From positions 1 to 34,225 of the forward strand of contig JAHEDY010000022.1 of assembly GCA_024640985.1 (NCBI GenBank): a stretch of 34,225 bases of DNA, in the 5' to 3' direction. This DNA is from Gammaproteobacteria bacterium (GTDB taxonomy: Bacteria; Pseudomonadota; Gammaproteobacteria; Pseudomonadales; Litorivicinaceae). Positions 28,208 to 34,225 of this stretch are shown in pieces (position 1 is the stretch's first letter; every line of letters starts with the position of its first letter). The notes below the pieces were generated by a model. That model was not told the DNA's origin. It ran no database searches and saw only the letters and a list, made by a program, of their open reading frames with translations. The position numbers were made by a program, and so were the translations under genes.

Positions 28208-28891
28208 TTGAACAATCGAATTAAGGCTTTGATTGACCATATTCAGACTCGACCCACTGCTCCGTCAGAACGTCTGCTGGTCGCAATCGCCGGCGTTCCT
28301 GGGGTCGGCAAGACCACCTTCGCTCGACAACTAGCACAAGCGCTCCCGAATTGCTCACGCGTATCGATGGATGGATTTCATCTCGATAATCAGATCCTCA
28401 AAGACATGGATCTGCTCGATCGCAAAGGGGCGCCGGAAACCTTTGATCTGGATGGGTTCGCAGCCCTGCTCAATCGCTTAAAAGCGCGAACTGAAATCTA
28501 TGTTCCAGACTTCGATCGAGACACTGAGCGATCCATTAATTGTGCACAATGGATTCCAGGTCACCATGACACCTTGGTGGTTGAAGGCAATTATTTATTA
28601 TTGGATGAGACCGGCTGGCGTGAGCTGCAATCCTACTGGGATGTCTCGGTTTTCTTGACCGCGGATTTGAGCGTCATTGAAGAACGCCTCATCGATCGCT
28701 GGCTATCGTTTGGATTCAGTGACCAGCAAGCACACCACAAAGCCCATCTGAATGATATCCCCAATGCCAAACGGATCCTCGATCATGCACTCGCTGCCGA
28801 TTGGGTGATCCAAACAGACGAATCCTCCACCGAATCGTCAACGTCAGACGCCTCTCGCCCCCTTGGTAATCACAATATTGTTAAACAGTAA
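28208..28891 (+). CDS. FrcK-like P-loop sugar/nucleoside kinase
   Basis: A P-loop kinase of the PanK/uridine-kinase fold. It has Walker A GVPGVGKTT (residues 29-37 from the chosen start), SMDGFHLDN (substrate Asp), RKGAPETFDLDGF and the lid-like DRWLSFGFSDQQAHHKA. This set matches the kinase (FrcK) linked to the fructose ABC transporter of Sinorhizobium meliloti, as I recall; its substrate is not settled. The chosen start is TTG 28208-28210, with GGAAGG seven bases upstream; a TTG at 28193 would overlap that ribosome site. The last 20 or so residues are Ser/Thr-rich and low-complexity, and that stretch overlaps the 3' end of the convergent mutarotase gene. Confidence 0.8.
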   Translation: MNNRIKALIDHIQTRPTAPSERLLVAIAGVPGVGKTTFARQLAQALPNCSRVSMDGFHLDNQILKDMDLLDRKGAPETFDLDGFAALLNRLKARTEIYVPDFDRDTERSINCAQWIPGHHDTLVVEGNYLLLDETGWRELQSYWDVSVFLTADLSVIEERLIDRWLSFGFSDQQAHHKAHLNDIPNAKRILDHALAADWVIQTDESSTESSTSDASRPLGNHNIVKQ

Positions 28892-29245
28892 AGAATCAGT
28901 GGTAGCAACGATTGCAAAGGCCTGCTTGACCGATTGATAGAACTCCGAGTCTTGTAGTCGGGTAATTTCTCCACCCAATGCATGCACTTGTGTCATGAGA
29001 TCCAAGTGGATATCACGTTCAGTCTCAGGCATCCAGCCGGTGACTTGGTCTGTCTCGATCGGAAACACCGTTAATACAGCCTCAAGAACGGATGACACCG
29101 TGTGCCCACTCATTCGAACGAGGCGCTTGGCATCACGCTCAGCGGGATAGTTGCCGTCAACAATAGCTAAGGTATCGCCATGCCCCATTGATGCCAGGAC
29201 ATGCAACAAATCAGGACCCAAGCGTGAATCAATTCCAATGAGCAT
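28844..29245 (-). CDS. RbsD/FucU-family sugar mutarotase
   Basis: A 133-residue protein of the RbsD (D-ribose pyranase) / FucU (L-fucose mutarotase) family, which interconverts sugar anomers or ring forms so that transport and phosphorylation are not limited by the spontaneous rate. It starts MLIGIDSRLGPDLLHVLASMGHGD, with the catalytic His of MGHGD at residue 22, then IVDGNYPAE, and ends with the family C-terminal strand NNIVITKGA. It resembles FucU more than RbsD. The gene is 8 bases after the permease and thus in its operon. Which sugar it acts on is unknown; given the cluster, a ketose or pentose is plausible. Confidence 0.88.
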   Translation of the reverse strand: MLIGIDSRLGPDLLHVLASMGHGDTLAIVDGNYPAERDAKRLVRMSGHTVSSVLEAVLTVFPIETDQVTGWMPETERDIHLDLMTQVHALGGEITRLQDSEFYQSVKQAFAIVATTDSLLFNNIVITKGARGV

Positions 29246-29253
29246 GGATCACC

Positions 29254-30777
29254 TTAATGTACAGCTTTGGCGCGCTGAAAGAGGTCATCGGTCATCAGCG
29301 ATCCAAGAACGGTCACCAAACCGAGCATCAATACCGGGAAGCCAGGCAGACCTTGAAGCATCAAACCAACAGCCGACGCCACAATCACACCACCAAGAAC
29401 CAACGCGCGCATTCGGCTCGGCGAGCCGACCATGACAAAGCCTGCAATCGTTGCAATCAATAGCCCCCAAGCCAACAGGGCTTGTGAACTCACCACCGCC
29501 TGGACCGCGATCAAGGCATCACTGTCCAGTAACCGAGTCATCTGATTGGGTGCGAGTTGACCGCCGGCATCTAAAATCGCCTGCATGCTTTGATGTTCAT
29601 GTAGCGCGATTAAACTTCCAAAATAACTGGATGCTGGATGCATGGCTGCAAACAGGAGTGTTGCCGCACCAATCGCAAACAGGACTTGCTTGATCCGCTC
29701 TGGCGAGGCATTTTGCCGCACAATATCAATACCAACCGCGAGCAAAATGATCATGCCAAGGACGATCATTTGCCAGAACGTATTGAGTTGCGCAAGCGTC
29801 AGACCGTTATTGATGAGCTTTAAGAGAATCACGCCTAAAAACGTTCCCAGAATCGAGCCGCGCCCACCAAATAACGAGGTGCCGCCAATTACCACGGCGG
29901 CAATAGCATCCAACTCCCACATTTGACCGTAGTCGCTTTTGGCATAAGGCGCTCGACCGAGGAACATGAGGGCGCCGAAGGCTGCTGTGAATGAGCAGAT
30001 CACGTACGCGAGTGTCTTATACAGACGTACATTGATTCCCGCTTGACGTGATCCTTGCTCATTCGATCCAATCGCATAGGTGTATCGACCGAGCTTGGTG
30101 TGTTTAACGATCAGACCAAGAACGATAAAAAAGACAATAAAGATCACCAAACTCATTTGGAAGGTTCGGAAATATTCAAGCCAATTCGCATCGACCCACT
30201 GGCCAAGTGGCATCAAGAACTCAGGGAGAGTTGCCTCTCTATACCCTTCACGCAGGGGTGACAAGGGGTTGTAACGGCCAAAAAAATCAAACAATGAATC
30301 GAGCTTCGGTGTGGCTTGAGCACCGGTCGTCAGATGGCCTGTACCACGCCAGATCGACAGGCCGGCCAAGGTCACGATAAAGGCTGGCATCCCAAACCTG
30401 GCGACCAAGGTCCCATGGATCAAACCGATCGATAGACCGAGGCCGATGCCGAAGAGCACAGCCAATACTGGAGGGAATCCCCAATAGGACGCCACATATC
30501 CTGTCAGTGCCGCAGTCATCCCCATGACTGATCCCACCGACAAATCAATTCCGGCAGTCAGGATGACAAGCGTCATTCCGCCTGCAATCACCCCTAAGGC
30601 TGCCGAATTATTCAAGATCGTCATCAGATTGGACGGGTGGAAAAATGAACGTCCATCAGTGACCAGTTCAATCGCGATCGCAAGGATCACCACTGCCAAC
30701 AGGGCGCCAGACCAATCTTTTTTAAAGTAGCCTGCCAGCGTTTGCGCAAACCAGTCATAAAAGGTTTTGTTATCCAC
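29254..30777 (-). CDS. Sugar ABC transporter permease with long C-terminal membrane extension
   Basis: A CUT2 (ribose/xylose/fructose-type) permease. Residues about 25-353 form the usual domain: LTAGIDLSVGSVMGMTAAL (74-92), IHGTLVARFGMPAFIVTLAGLSIWRG (120-145), YAIGSNEQGSRQAGINVRLYK (234-254), AIAAVVIGGTSLFGGRGSILGTFLGV (291-316). Two features are odd: a long hydrophilic loop at about 155-200, and about 155 extra residues (354-507) after the normal end, with roughly four further hydrophobic helices. Family members are usually 320-400 residues. The start is GTG 30775-30777 with AGGGG upstream. A partial terminator separates it from the binding protein. One gene likely forms a homodimeric channel. 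Confidence 0.88.
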   Translation of the reverse strand: MDNKTFYDWFAQTLAGYFKKDWSGALLAVVILAIAIELVTDGRSFFHPSNLMTILNNSAALGVIAGGMTLVILTAGIDLSVGSVMGMTAALTGYVASYWGFPPVLAVLFGIGLGLSIGLIHGTLVARFGMPAFIVTLAGLSIWRGTGHLTTGAQATPKLDSLFDFFGRYNPLSPLREGYREATLPEFLMPLGQWVDANWLEYFRTFQMSLVIFIVFFIVLGLIVKHTKLGRYTYAIGSNEQGSRQAGINVRLYKTLAYVICSFTAAFGALMFLGRAPYAKSDYGQMWELDAIAAVVIGGTSLFGGRGSILGTFLGVILLKLINNGLTLAQLNTFWQMIVLGMIILLAVGIDIVRQNASPERIKQVLFAIGAATLLFAAMHPASSYFGSLIALHEHQSMQAILDAGGQLAPNQMTRLLDSDALIAVQAVVSSQALLAWGLLIATIAGFVMVGSPSRMRALVLGGVIVASAVGLMLQGLPGFPVLMLGLVTVLGSLMTDDLFQRAKAVH

Positions 30778-30810
30778 AACACACCCCTGAAGAATTCGAT
30801 CAATCCAATG

Positions 30811-30839
30811 AAAAAGGGCCCCAGAGGAGTCTCTGGGGC
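30811..30839 (-). terminator. Terminator-like hairpin between binding-protein and permease genes
   Basis: Read on the minus strand, GCCCCAGAG pairs with CTCTGGGGC (plus 30831-30839 and 30818-30826) around ACTC, followed by CC and five Ts (plus 30811-30815). It lies 8 bases after the binding-protein stop. Partial termination here would make more binding protein than permease. Confidence 0.82.
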
Positions 30840-30846
30840 ATTTGGT

Positions 30847-31791
30847 TTACATACCAATCAGCTTTTTGTATTCCGCTGATGTATCTGGAGTCACCAGGAA
30901 GGTTCCTGTATCGATACGCTTAGAAACGGTCTCGCCTTTCGCTGCAGCAACCGCGGCCTTCACACCCTCGTAGCCCATTTTATAAAGCATCTGAGCTGTG
31001 TCGACATGCACCCAGCCTTCGTCCATTGCGACGATGGCATCAGTCGCACCATCAAAACCGACAAGCTTCACATCACCGGCGCCATAGCCAAGATTCTCAA
31101 GCGCAGCTTTGGCACCCATGGTGCCACCATCCCACGCGTTAACGATCATTTTGACATCCGAATGGTTGTTGATCAGAGCTTCAACGCCTGCCTGTGCTTG
31201 GTTCGAATCCCACTCAGTTGGAACGATCAAGATTTCCGAATTCGGACGAGACTGCTTAAAGCCTTTCATAAATCCGTCGCGACGTTCTTGACCTGTGGAC
31301 TGTGCCTGGTTGCCTGTGACATAGATGATTTTGTCACCGTCTTGGATGAGCTTAGCAGCTTCTTGACCCTGAATTTCCGCAACTGCTTCATTGTCTGTCG
31401 CAACAAAAGAAGTCACTTCAGCGCCAGAGACACCAGTGTCAACAGCGACAACAGGAATTCCTGCATCCATCGCAGCTTTCACTGCAGGTGCAATTCCAGA
31501 CGAATCCACAGGAGCGACGGCAATGGCACTGACACCCTGAGACGTTAAGTTTTCAAAGACTTCCAGTTGTGATGAGAGATCACCTTGGAATGCGGGACCA
31601 ACGGTAATCAGCTTGGCACCAACCTCTTTGGCAGCATCGGACGCGCCATTGTTGATCATGATCCAACCCGCGTTGGTTGCTGATTTCGTGATGTAACCCA
31701 CGGTGATTTTGCTATGACCGCCAGCCAGTGCTGTCAACGAGACTGATGCAGCGACTGCGCCAGCAGCGATCATTTTTACGAATGATTTCAT
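30847..31791 (-). CDS. Periplasmic sugar-binding protein (CUT2/ribose-type)
   Basis: A 314-residue periplasmic binding protein of the RbsB/LacI-like fold. The signal peptide MKSFVKMIAAGAVAASVSLTALA is cleaved after residue 23. The mature domain starts KITVGYITKSATNAGWIMI and has the family segments LEVFENLTSQGVSAIAVAPVDSSG, GIPVVAVDTGV, FVATDNEAVAEIQGQEAA, IYVTGNQAQSTGQERRDGFMKGF and LVGFDGATDAIVAM. It is not especially close to the S. meliloti FrcB I recall, so fructose is only one option; ribose or another ring sugar is possible. AGAGGA lies seven bases before the ATG. It is the first gene of its operon. Confidence 0.9.
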   Translation of the reverse strand: MKSFVKMIAAGAVAASVSLTALAGGHSKITVGYITKSATNAGWIMINNGASDAAKEVGAKLITVGPAFQGDLSSQLEVFENLTSQGVSAIAVAPVDSSGIAPAVKAAMDAGIPVVAVDTGVSGAEVTSFVATDNEAVAEIQGQEAAKLIQDGDKIIYVTGNQAQSTGQERRDGFMKGFKQSRPNSEILIVPTEWDSNQAQAGVEALINNHSDVKMIVNAWDGGTMGAKAALENLGYGAGDVKLVGFDGATDAIVAMDEGWVHVDTAQMLYKMGYEGVKAAVAAAKGETVSKRIDTGTFLVTPDTSAEYKKLIGM

Positions 31792-31876
31792 CGAGTTATC
31801 CTCTGGTTATTAATGATTATTTTTCCCGCGAGCGTGGCGGTTGAGCATACTTTCGCAAAATTTCCAAACCGATGTC

Positions 31877-31905
31877 AATAAATAAATTCATTTGATTTAA
31901 TTATT
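31877..31905. promoter_or_regulatory. 29-bp inverted repeat, candidate ROK repressor operator
   Basis: AATAAATAAAT (31877-31887) and ATTTAATTATT (31895-31905) are inverted with one mismatch over 11-bp arms and a 7-bp spacer. It sits between the divergent binding-protein and ATPase genes. Operators of NagC/Mlc-type ROK repressors are AT-rich dyads of similar size. The left arm overlaps a perfect TTGACA (minus strand, plus 31873-31878) and the right arm overlaps the plus-strand -35, so one bound repressor could block both directions. Confidence 0.6.
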
Positions 31906-31920
31906 ATCAGCAGGTAGATT
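31892..31920 (+). promoter_or_regulatory. Sigma70-type promoter for the ATPase-ROK operon
   Basis: TTGATT (-35, 31892-31897), a 17-bp spacer, and TAGATT (-10, 31915-31920; 4 of 6 to consensus). The -35 lies in the right half of the inverted repeat. Confidence 0.5.
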
Positions 31921-31951
31921 GCCGAAGATGTCATAACAACAGAGAACGCTG

Positions 31952-32755
31952 ATGAACTACATTCTCGAAACACAGGGTTTAACCAAGCATTACGGAGGCG
32001 TGCACGCGCTCAACGATGCGGATTTTTTCCTGGAGCCTGGCGAACATGTGGCCGTGGTTGGTGACAACGGCGCAGGAAAGTCAACGTTTGTCAGAAATAT
32101 CACCGGCGTTGAGCAGCCCACCGGCGGCCGCACTTTGTTTTATGGCGAAGAGGTCAGTTTCTCGTCCCCACTGGATGCCCGCCAGGCAGGGATCGAAACG
32201 GTTTACCAAAATCTCGCTCTAGCCGATCATTTGGATGTTCCTGCGAATATTTTCCTCGGGCGCGAAGATGCGTACGACGCAATCAAAATTCCGGGTCTTC
32301 CACTATCAATTCCGCTCGGACCCTTTGCATGGATGAAGGCTGGGTCGATGCGCGATCATGCGGCTGCGCTGTTAGAGAAAACCGGAGTAAAAATTCCTGA
32401 TCTCTCTGAATCCTTAGCTGGGATGTCTGGCGGTCAGCGACAGTGTGTCGCGATTGCACGGGCAGCCGGATGGGGGAAGAAGCTGATCATCATGGACGAA
32501 CCCACCGCGGCACTTGGCATCCAAGAAACAACGCGCGTTGAGAACATCATCCGAGGCCTGAAAGAACAAAAGATTCCTGTAATCATCATCTCGCACAATC
32601 TACGACAGGTCTTTAACTTAGTGGATCGGATTTGGGTCTTCAGGCAAGGACGGATTGTCGGTCACCGGAAAACCTCAGAAACCGAGCCCAACGAGATCGT
32701 CTCGATGATCACCGGTTTGGATCAGGGTGTGCATGATAACGCGAGTTACATCTAA
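31952..32755 (+). CDS. Single-domain sugar ABC transporter ATPase, FrcA-like
   Basis: A 267-residue ABC ATPase with Walker A GDNGAGKST (37-45), Q-loop in VYQNLALADHLDV, signature MSGGQRQCVAIARA (158-171), Walker B LIIMDEPTAALG (178-189) and an H-loop in IIISHNL. Most CUT2 sugar importers use a double-length ATPase (RbsA-like, about 500 residues); this half-size form matches FrcA of the fructose system. It is the only ATPase near the permease and binding protein, and lies divergent from them, cotranscribed with the ROK gene (TAATG overlap). Together these make one split transporter locus. Confidence 0.92.
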   Translation: MNYILETQGLTKHYGGVHALNDADFFLEPGEHVAVVGDNGAGKSTFVRNITGVEQPTGGRTLFYGEEVSFSSPLDARQAGIETVYQNLALADHLDVPANIFLGREDAYDAIKIPGLPLSIPLGPFAWMKAGSMRDHAAALLEKTGVKIPDLSESLAGMSGGQRQCVAIARAAGWGKKLIIMDEPTAALGIQETTRVENIIRGLKEQKIPVIIISHNLRQVFNLVDRIWVFRQGRIVGHRKTSETEPNEIVSMITGLDQGVHDNASYI

Positions 32756-33942
32756 TGCAGTCTCGAGCCACACAGTCCCGAGGATCGAACCAAGTTGCCG
32801 TTCGCCAATACAACGAACGACTGGTGTTACAAACGATTCGTCTCAATGGCGCATTACCAAAAGCGGAGTTAGCGCGATTAATTGGCCTTACTCCACAGAC
32901 AGTTACCCATATTGTTCGCGATCTAGAAGCGGATGGGTTGCTGGTTCGTGGTGAGCCAGAGCGTGGACGCGTTGGTCAACCCTCGGTTCCGTTTGACCTC
33001 AACCCGGACGGGGCACAGTCCATCGGGATTCACATTGGGCGGCGTTCAACAGAGATTGTACTGATCAATCAAATTGGTCATATCCTCGCCAAACTGAATA
33101 CGGTGTACGCCTATCCAGAACCTGAAGCAATTCTGTCATTCATTACTGCCAGTTATCGCTCACTGACCAAACGAAAAGCCTGCCATCCAAATCGTCTGAT
33201 GGGCGTGGGCGTGTGTGAACCTGGCAACATCGCAGGGTGGCAGCAACTTCTTGGGGCACCTCCTGACATTATCGATCACTGGAATGCACTGGATCTTGGC
33301 CGCGCTATCGAGCGAGCGATTGGTGTTACCCCGCTCTTTTGCAATGACGCAACAGCGGCCTGCGGCGCAGAACTCTTATTTGGCCAAGGTCGTCACTATG
33401 CGAATCATCTCTACACCTACATCGGCTCATTTATCGGCGGAGGCTTAGTCATTGATGGAAATTTGGTCATTGGTCGTGGCGGCAATGCGGGTGCGATTGG
33501 CTCCATGCCATTATCCCCCTCGTCGCGCGAGCAACTGATCGACCGCTCAAGCTTATTGCAGCTAGAGGAGGCACTGGTCGCATCCGGCCTTGATCGCACA
33601 ACCCTATGGAAAGATCCTCAGGGTTGGGAGGAACATCAAGGACTCGTATCTAAATGGATTCGTGATGCAGCGCCTGGTATCGCAATGGCAGCGCTCTCAG
33701 CGACTGCGCTTTTAGAGCTTGATGCACTGATTATTGATGGCGCATTCCCGGACTGGGTCAAAACGGAGTTAGTCATTGCTATCGAACAGGCCGCCAACAA
33801 CTTAAACTGGGAAGGGATTGAGCGAACGTTCATTGTCGAAGGAACTTGCGGCTTCCATGCACGCGCCATGGGCGGTGCATCACTGCCACTGCTGTCGCAG
33901 TTTGCAGCCGATCATCAGAGTTTAATGAAAGCACCTGCCTGA
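32755..33942 (+). CDS. ROK-family transcriptional repressor
   Basis: A 395-residue ROK regulator. The N-terminal winged HTH (about 20-80) has LPKAELARLIGLTPQTVTHIVRDLEADGLLVRGEP, then the ROK domain with GIHIGRR, CNDATAACGAELLFGQG and GRGGNAGAIGSMPL. The kinase phosphate loop DxGGT is replaced by IHIGRRST and the CxCGxxGCxE zinc motif is absent, so catalysis is unlikely and it is probably a pure sensor-repressor, like FrcR-type proteins. It is coupled to the ATPase gene by a one-base overlap. The likely ligand is the sugar carried by this transporter, and the likely operator is the inverted repeat at 31877-31905. Confidence 0.9.
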   Translation: MQSRATQSRGSNQVAVRQYNERLVLQTIRLNGALPKAELARLIGLTPQTVTHIVRDLEADGLLVRGEPERGRVGQPSVPFDLNPDGAQSIGIHIGRRSTEIVLINQIGHILAKLNTVYAYPEPEAILSFITASYRSLTKRKACHPNRLMGVGVCEPGNIAGWQQLLGAPPDIIDHWNALDLGRAIERAIGVTPLFCNDATAACGAELLFGQGRHYANHLYTYIGSFIGGGLVIDGNLVIGRGGNAGAIGSMPLSPSSREQLIDRSSLLQLEEALVASGLDRTTLWKDPQGWEEHQGLVSKWIRDAAPGIAMAALSATALLELDALIIDGAFPDWVKTELVIAIEQAANNLNWEGIERTFIVEGTCGFHARAMGGASLPLLSQFAADHQSLMKAPA

Positions 33943-34225
33943 AACGGCAGTGAATGAAAGTCTTCGAGCATTAAATTCGACATCCTTGTCGATGCCCGAA
34001 TCCTTCCTTAAGTTCCCAATCCTTCGGGATACCGGAGACCGGCGTTTTGTCCTATTTCTGAAGTATATCACGATATTTTTTTAGACAAAAAGATCCCGAG
34101 AGGCAAAAACTGCCGATCTTTGATCATAAATATCTATCAATTATTTTGATCAATTTTCGTTTACTCTATGGACGGGTTATCTTCAGCATCGAGTAGCGAT
34201 CCACAACATCCGTTCATGCAAGCCG
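33943..34225. other. Gene-free right end with a structured, GGA-rich minus-strand segment
   Basis: No coding region is apparent. Between 33963 and 34000 there is a long dyad: TTCGAGCAT (33963-33971) with ATGCCCGAA (33992-34000; one G-U), enclosing CGACA (33978-33982) and TGTCG (33987-33991). Read on the minus strand the inner loop is AGGA. Nearby minus-strand hairpins (TCCC..GGGA around 34013-34028) also expose AAGGAT. A minus-strand TATACT (-10) lies at 34062-34067 and a terminator-like fold with a T-run at 34087-34119. The rest (34070-34160) is very AT-rich. These fit a small RNA transcribed leftward from about 34055, but this is speculative. Confidence 0.35.

Noticed and set aside
30770-30778. 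A third exact TTATCCACA at the permease start codon
   Set aside because: It is inside a translation start with no replication-linked gene nearby; a single 9-mer match in this length is likely chance.
31006-31548. 180-codon plus-strand frame inside the sugar-binding protein gene
   Set aside because: Antisense to a clear family member; the composition (Cys/His/Arg-rich) is that of a shadow frame.

Overview
The window is chromosomal DNA of a gammaproteobacterium. Evidence is the tgt-yajC and queA-tgt neighbourhood, the lptF-lptG / pepA-holC-valS arrangement, a Pseudomonas-style long NrdA with two ATP-cones, and a leuX-like tRNA-Leu(CAA). Base composition looks near 50 % GC. I cannot name a genus from sequence alone; a marine Oceanospirillales/Pseudomonadales-type organism is a reasonable guess.

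Region 1 (1-4.2 kb, minus strand): queA and tgt (queuosine tRNA modification) followed by yajC (Sec accessory). A long non-coding gap (332-727) separates tgt from yajC and carries a perfect palindrome plus a direct repeat. Just upstream of queA lies a two-gene module that matches the 'mobile mystery protein' A/B pair (an XRE-type HTH protein and a Fic-domain protein), with two inverted repeats straddling its own -10 box. Region 2 (4.2-6.3 kb, plus): tRNA-Leu(CAA), a WaaE-like glycosyltransferase, a Bax-like glucosaminidase and an RDD membrane protein. Region 3 (6.3-13.1 kb): lptG-lptF on the minus strand, divergent from pepA-holC-valS on the plus strand. Region 4 (13.1-17.6 kb): nrdA-nrdB, preceded by a terminator, two consensus DnaA boxes, a sigma70 promoter overlapped by a NrdR-like box, and a leader hairpin.

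Region 5 (17.7-28 kb): a polyol catabolic operon on the minus strand. In transcription order it runs smoE-smoF-smoG-smoK (ABC uptake of mannitol/sorbitol/arabitol-type polyols), smoS (sorbitol dehydrogenase), an AraC-type MtlR-like regulator, xylB (xylulokinase), mannitol/arabitol dehydrogenase and fructokinase. Almost every junction is an overlap or a few bases. A fructose-6-phosphate aldolase/transaldolase-like gene converges on its end. Region 6 (28-34 kb): a second sugar system resembling the rhizobial frc set. It has an FrcK-like kinase, an RbsD/FucU mutarotase, a permease with an unusual C-terminal extension, a periplasmic binding protein and, divergently, a single-domain ABC ATPase and a ROK repressor. 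A 29-bp inverted repeat lies between the divergent halves and is the obvious ROK operator candidate.

Regions 5 and 6 fit together metabolically. Polyols are oxidised to fructose or xylulose, these are phosphorylated by fructokinase/xylulokinase, and fructose-6-P can be cleaved by the aldolase; the second transporter would bring in the free sugar. The right end (33.95-34.1 kb) has no gene but contains a structured stretch that, read on the minus strand, is rich in GGA motifs and has a promoter-like sequence in front of it. No CRISPR array, insertion sequence, phage gene or rRNA was seen.
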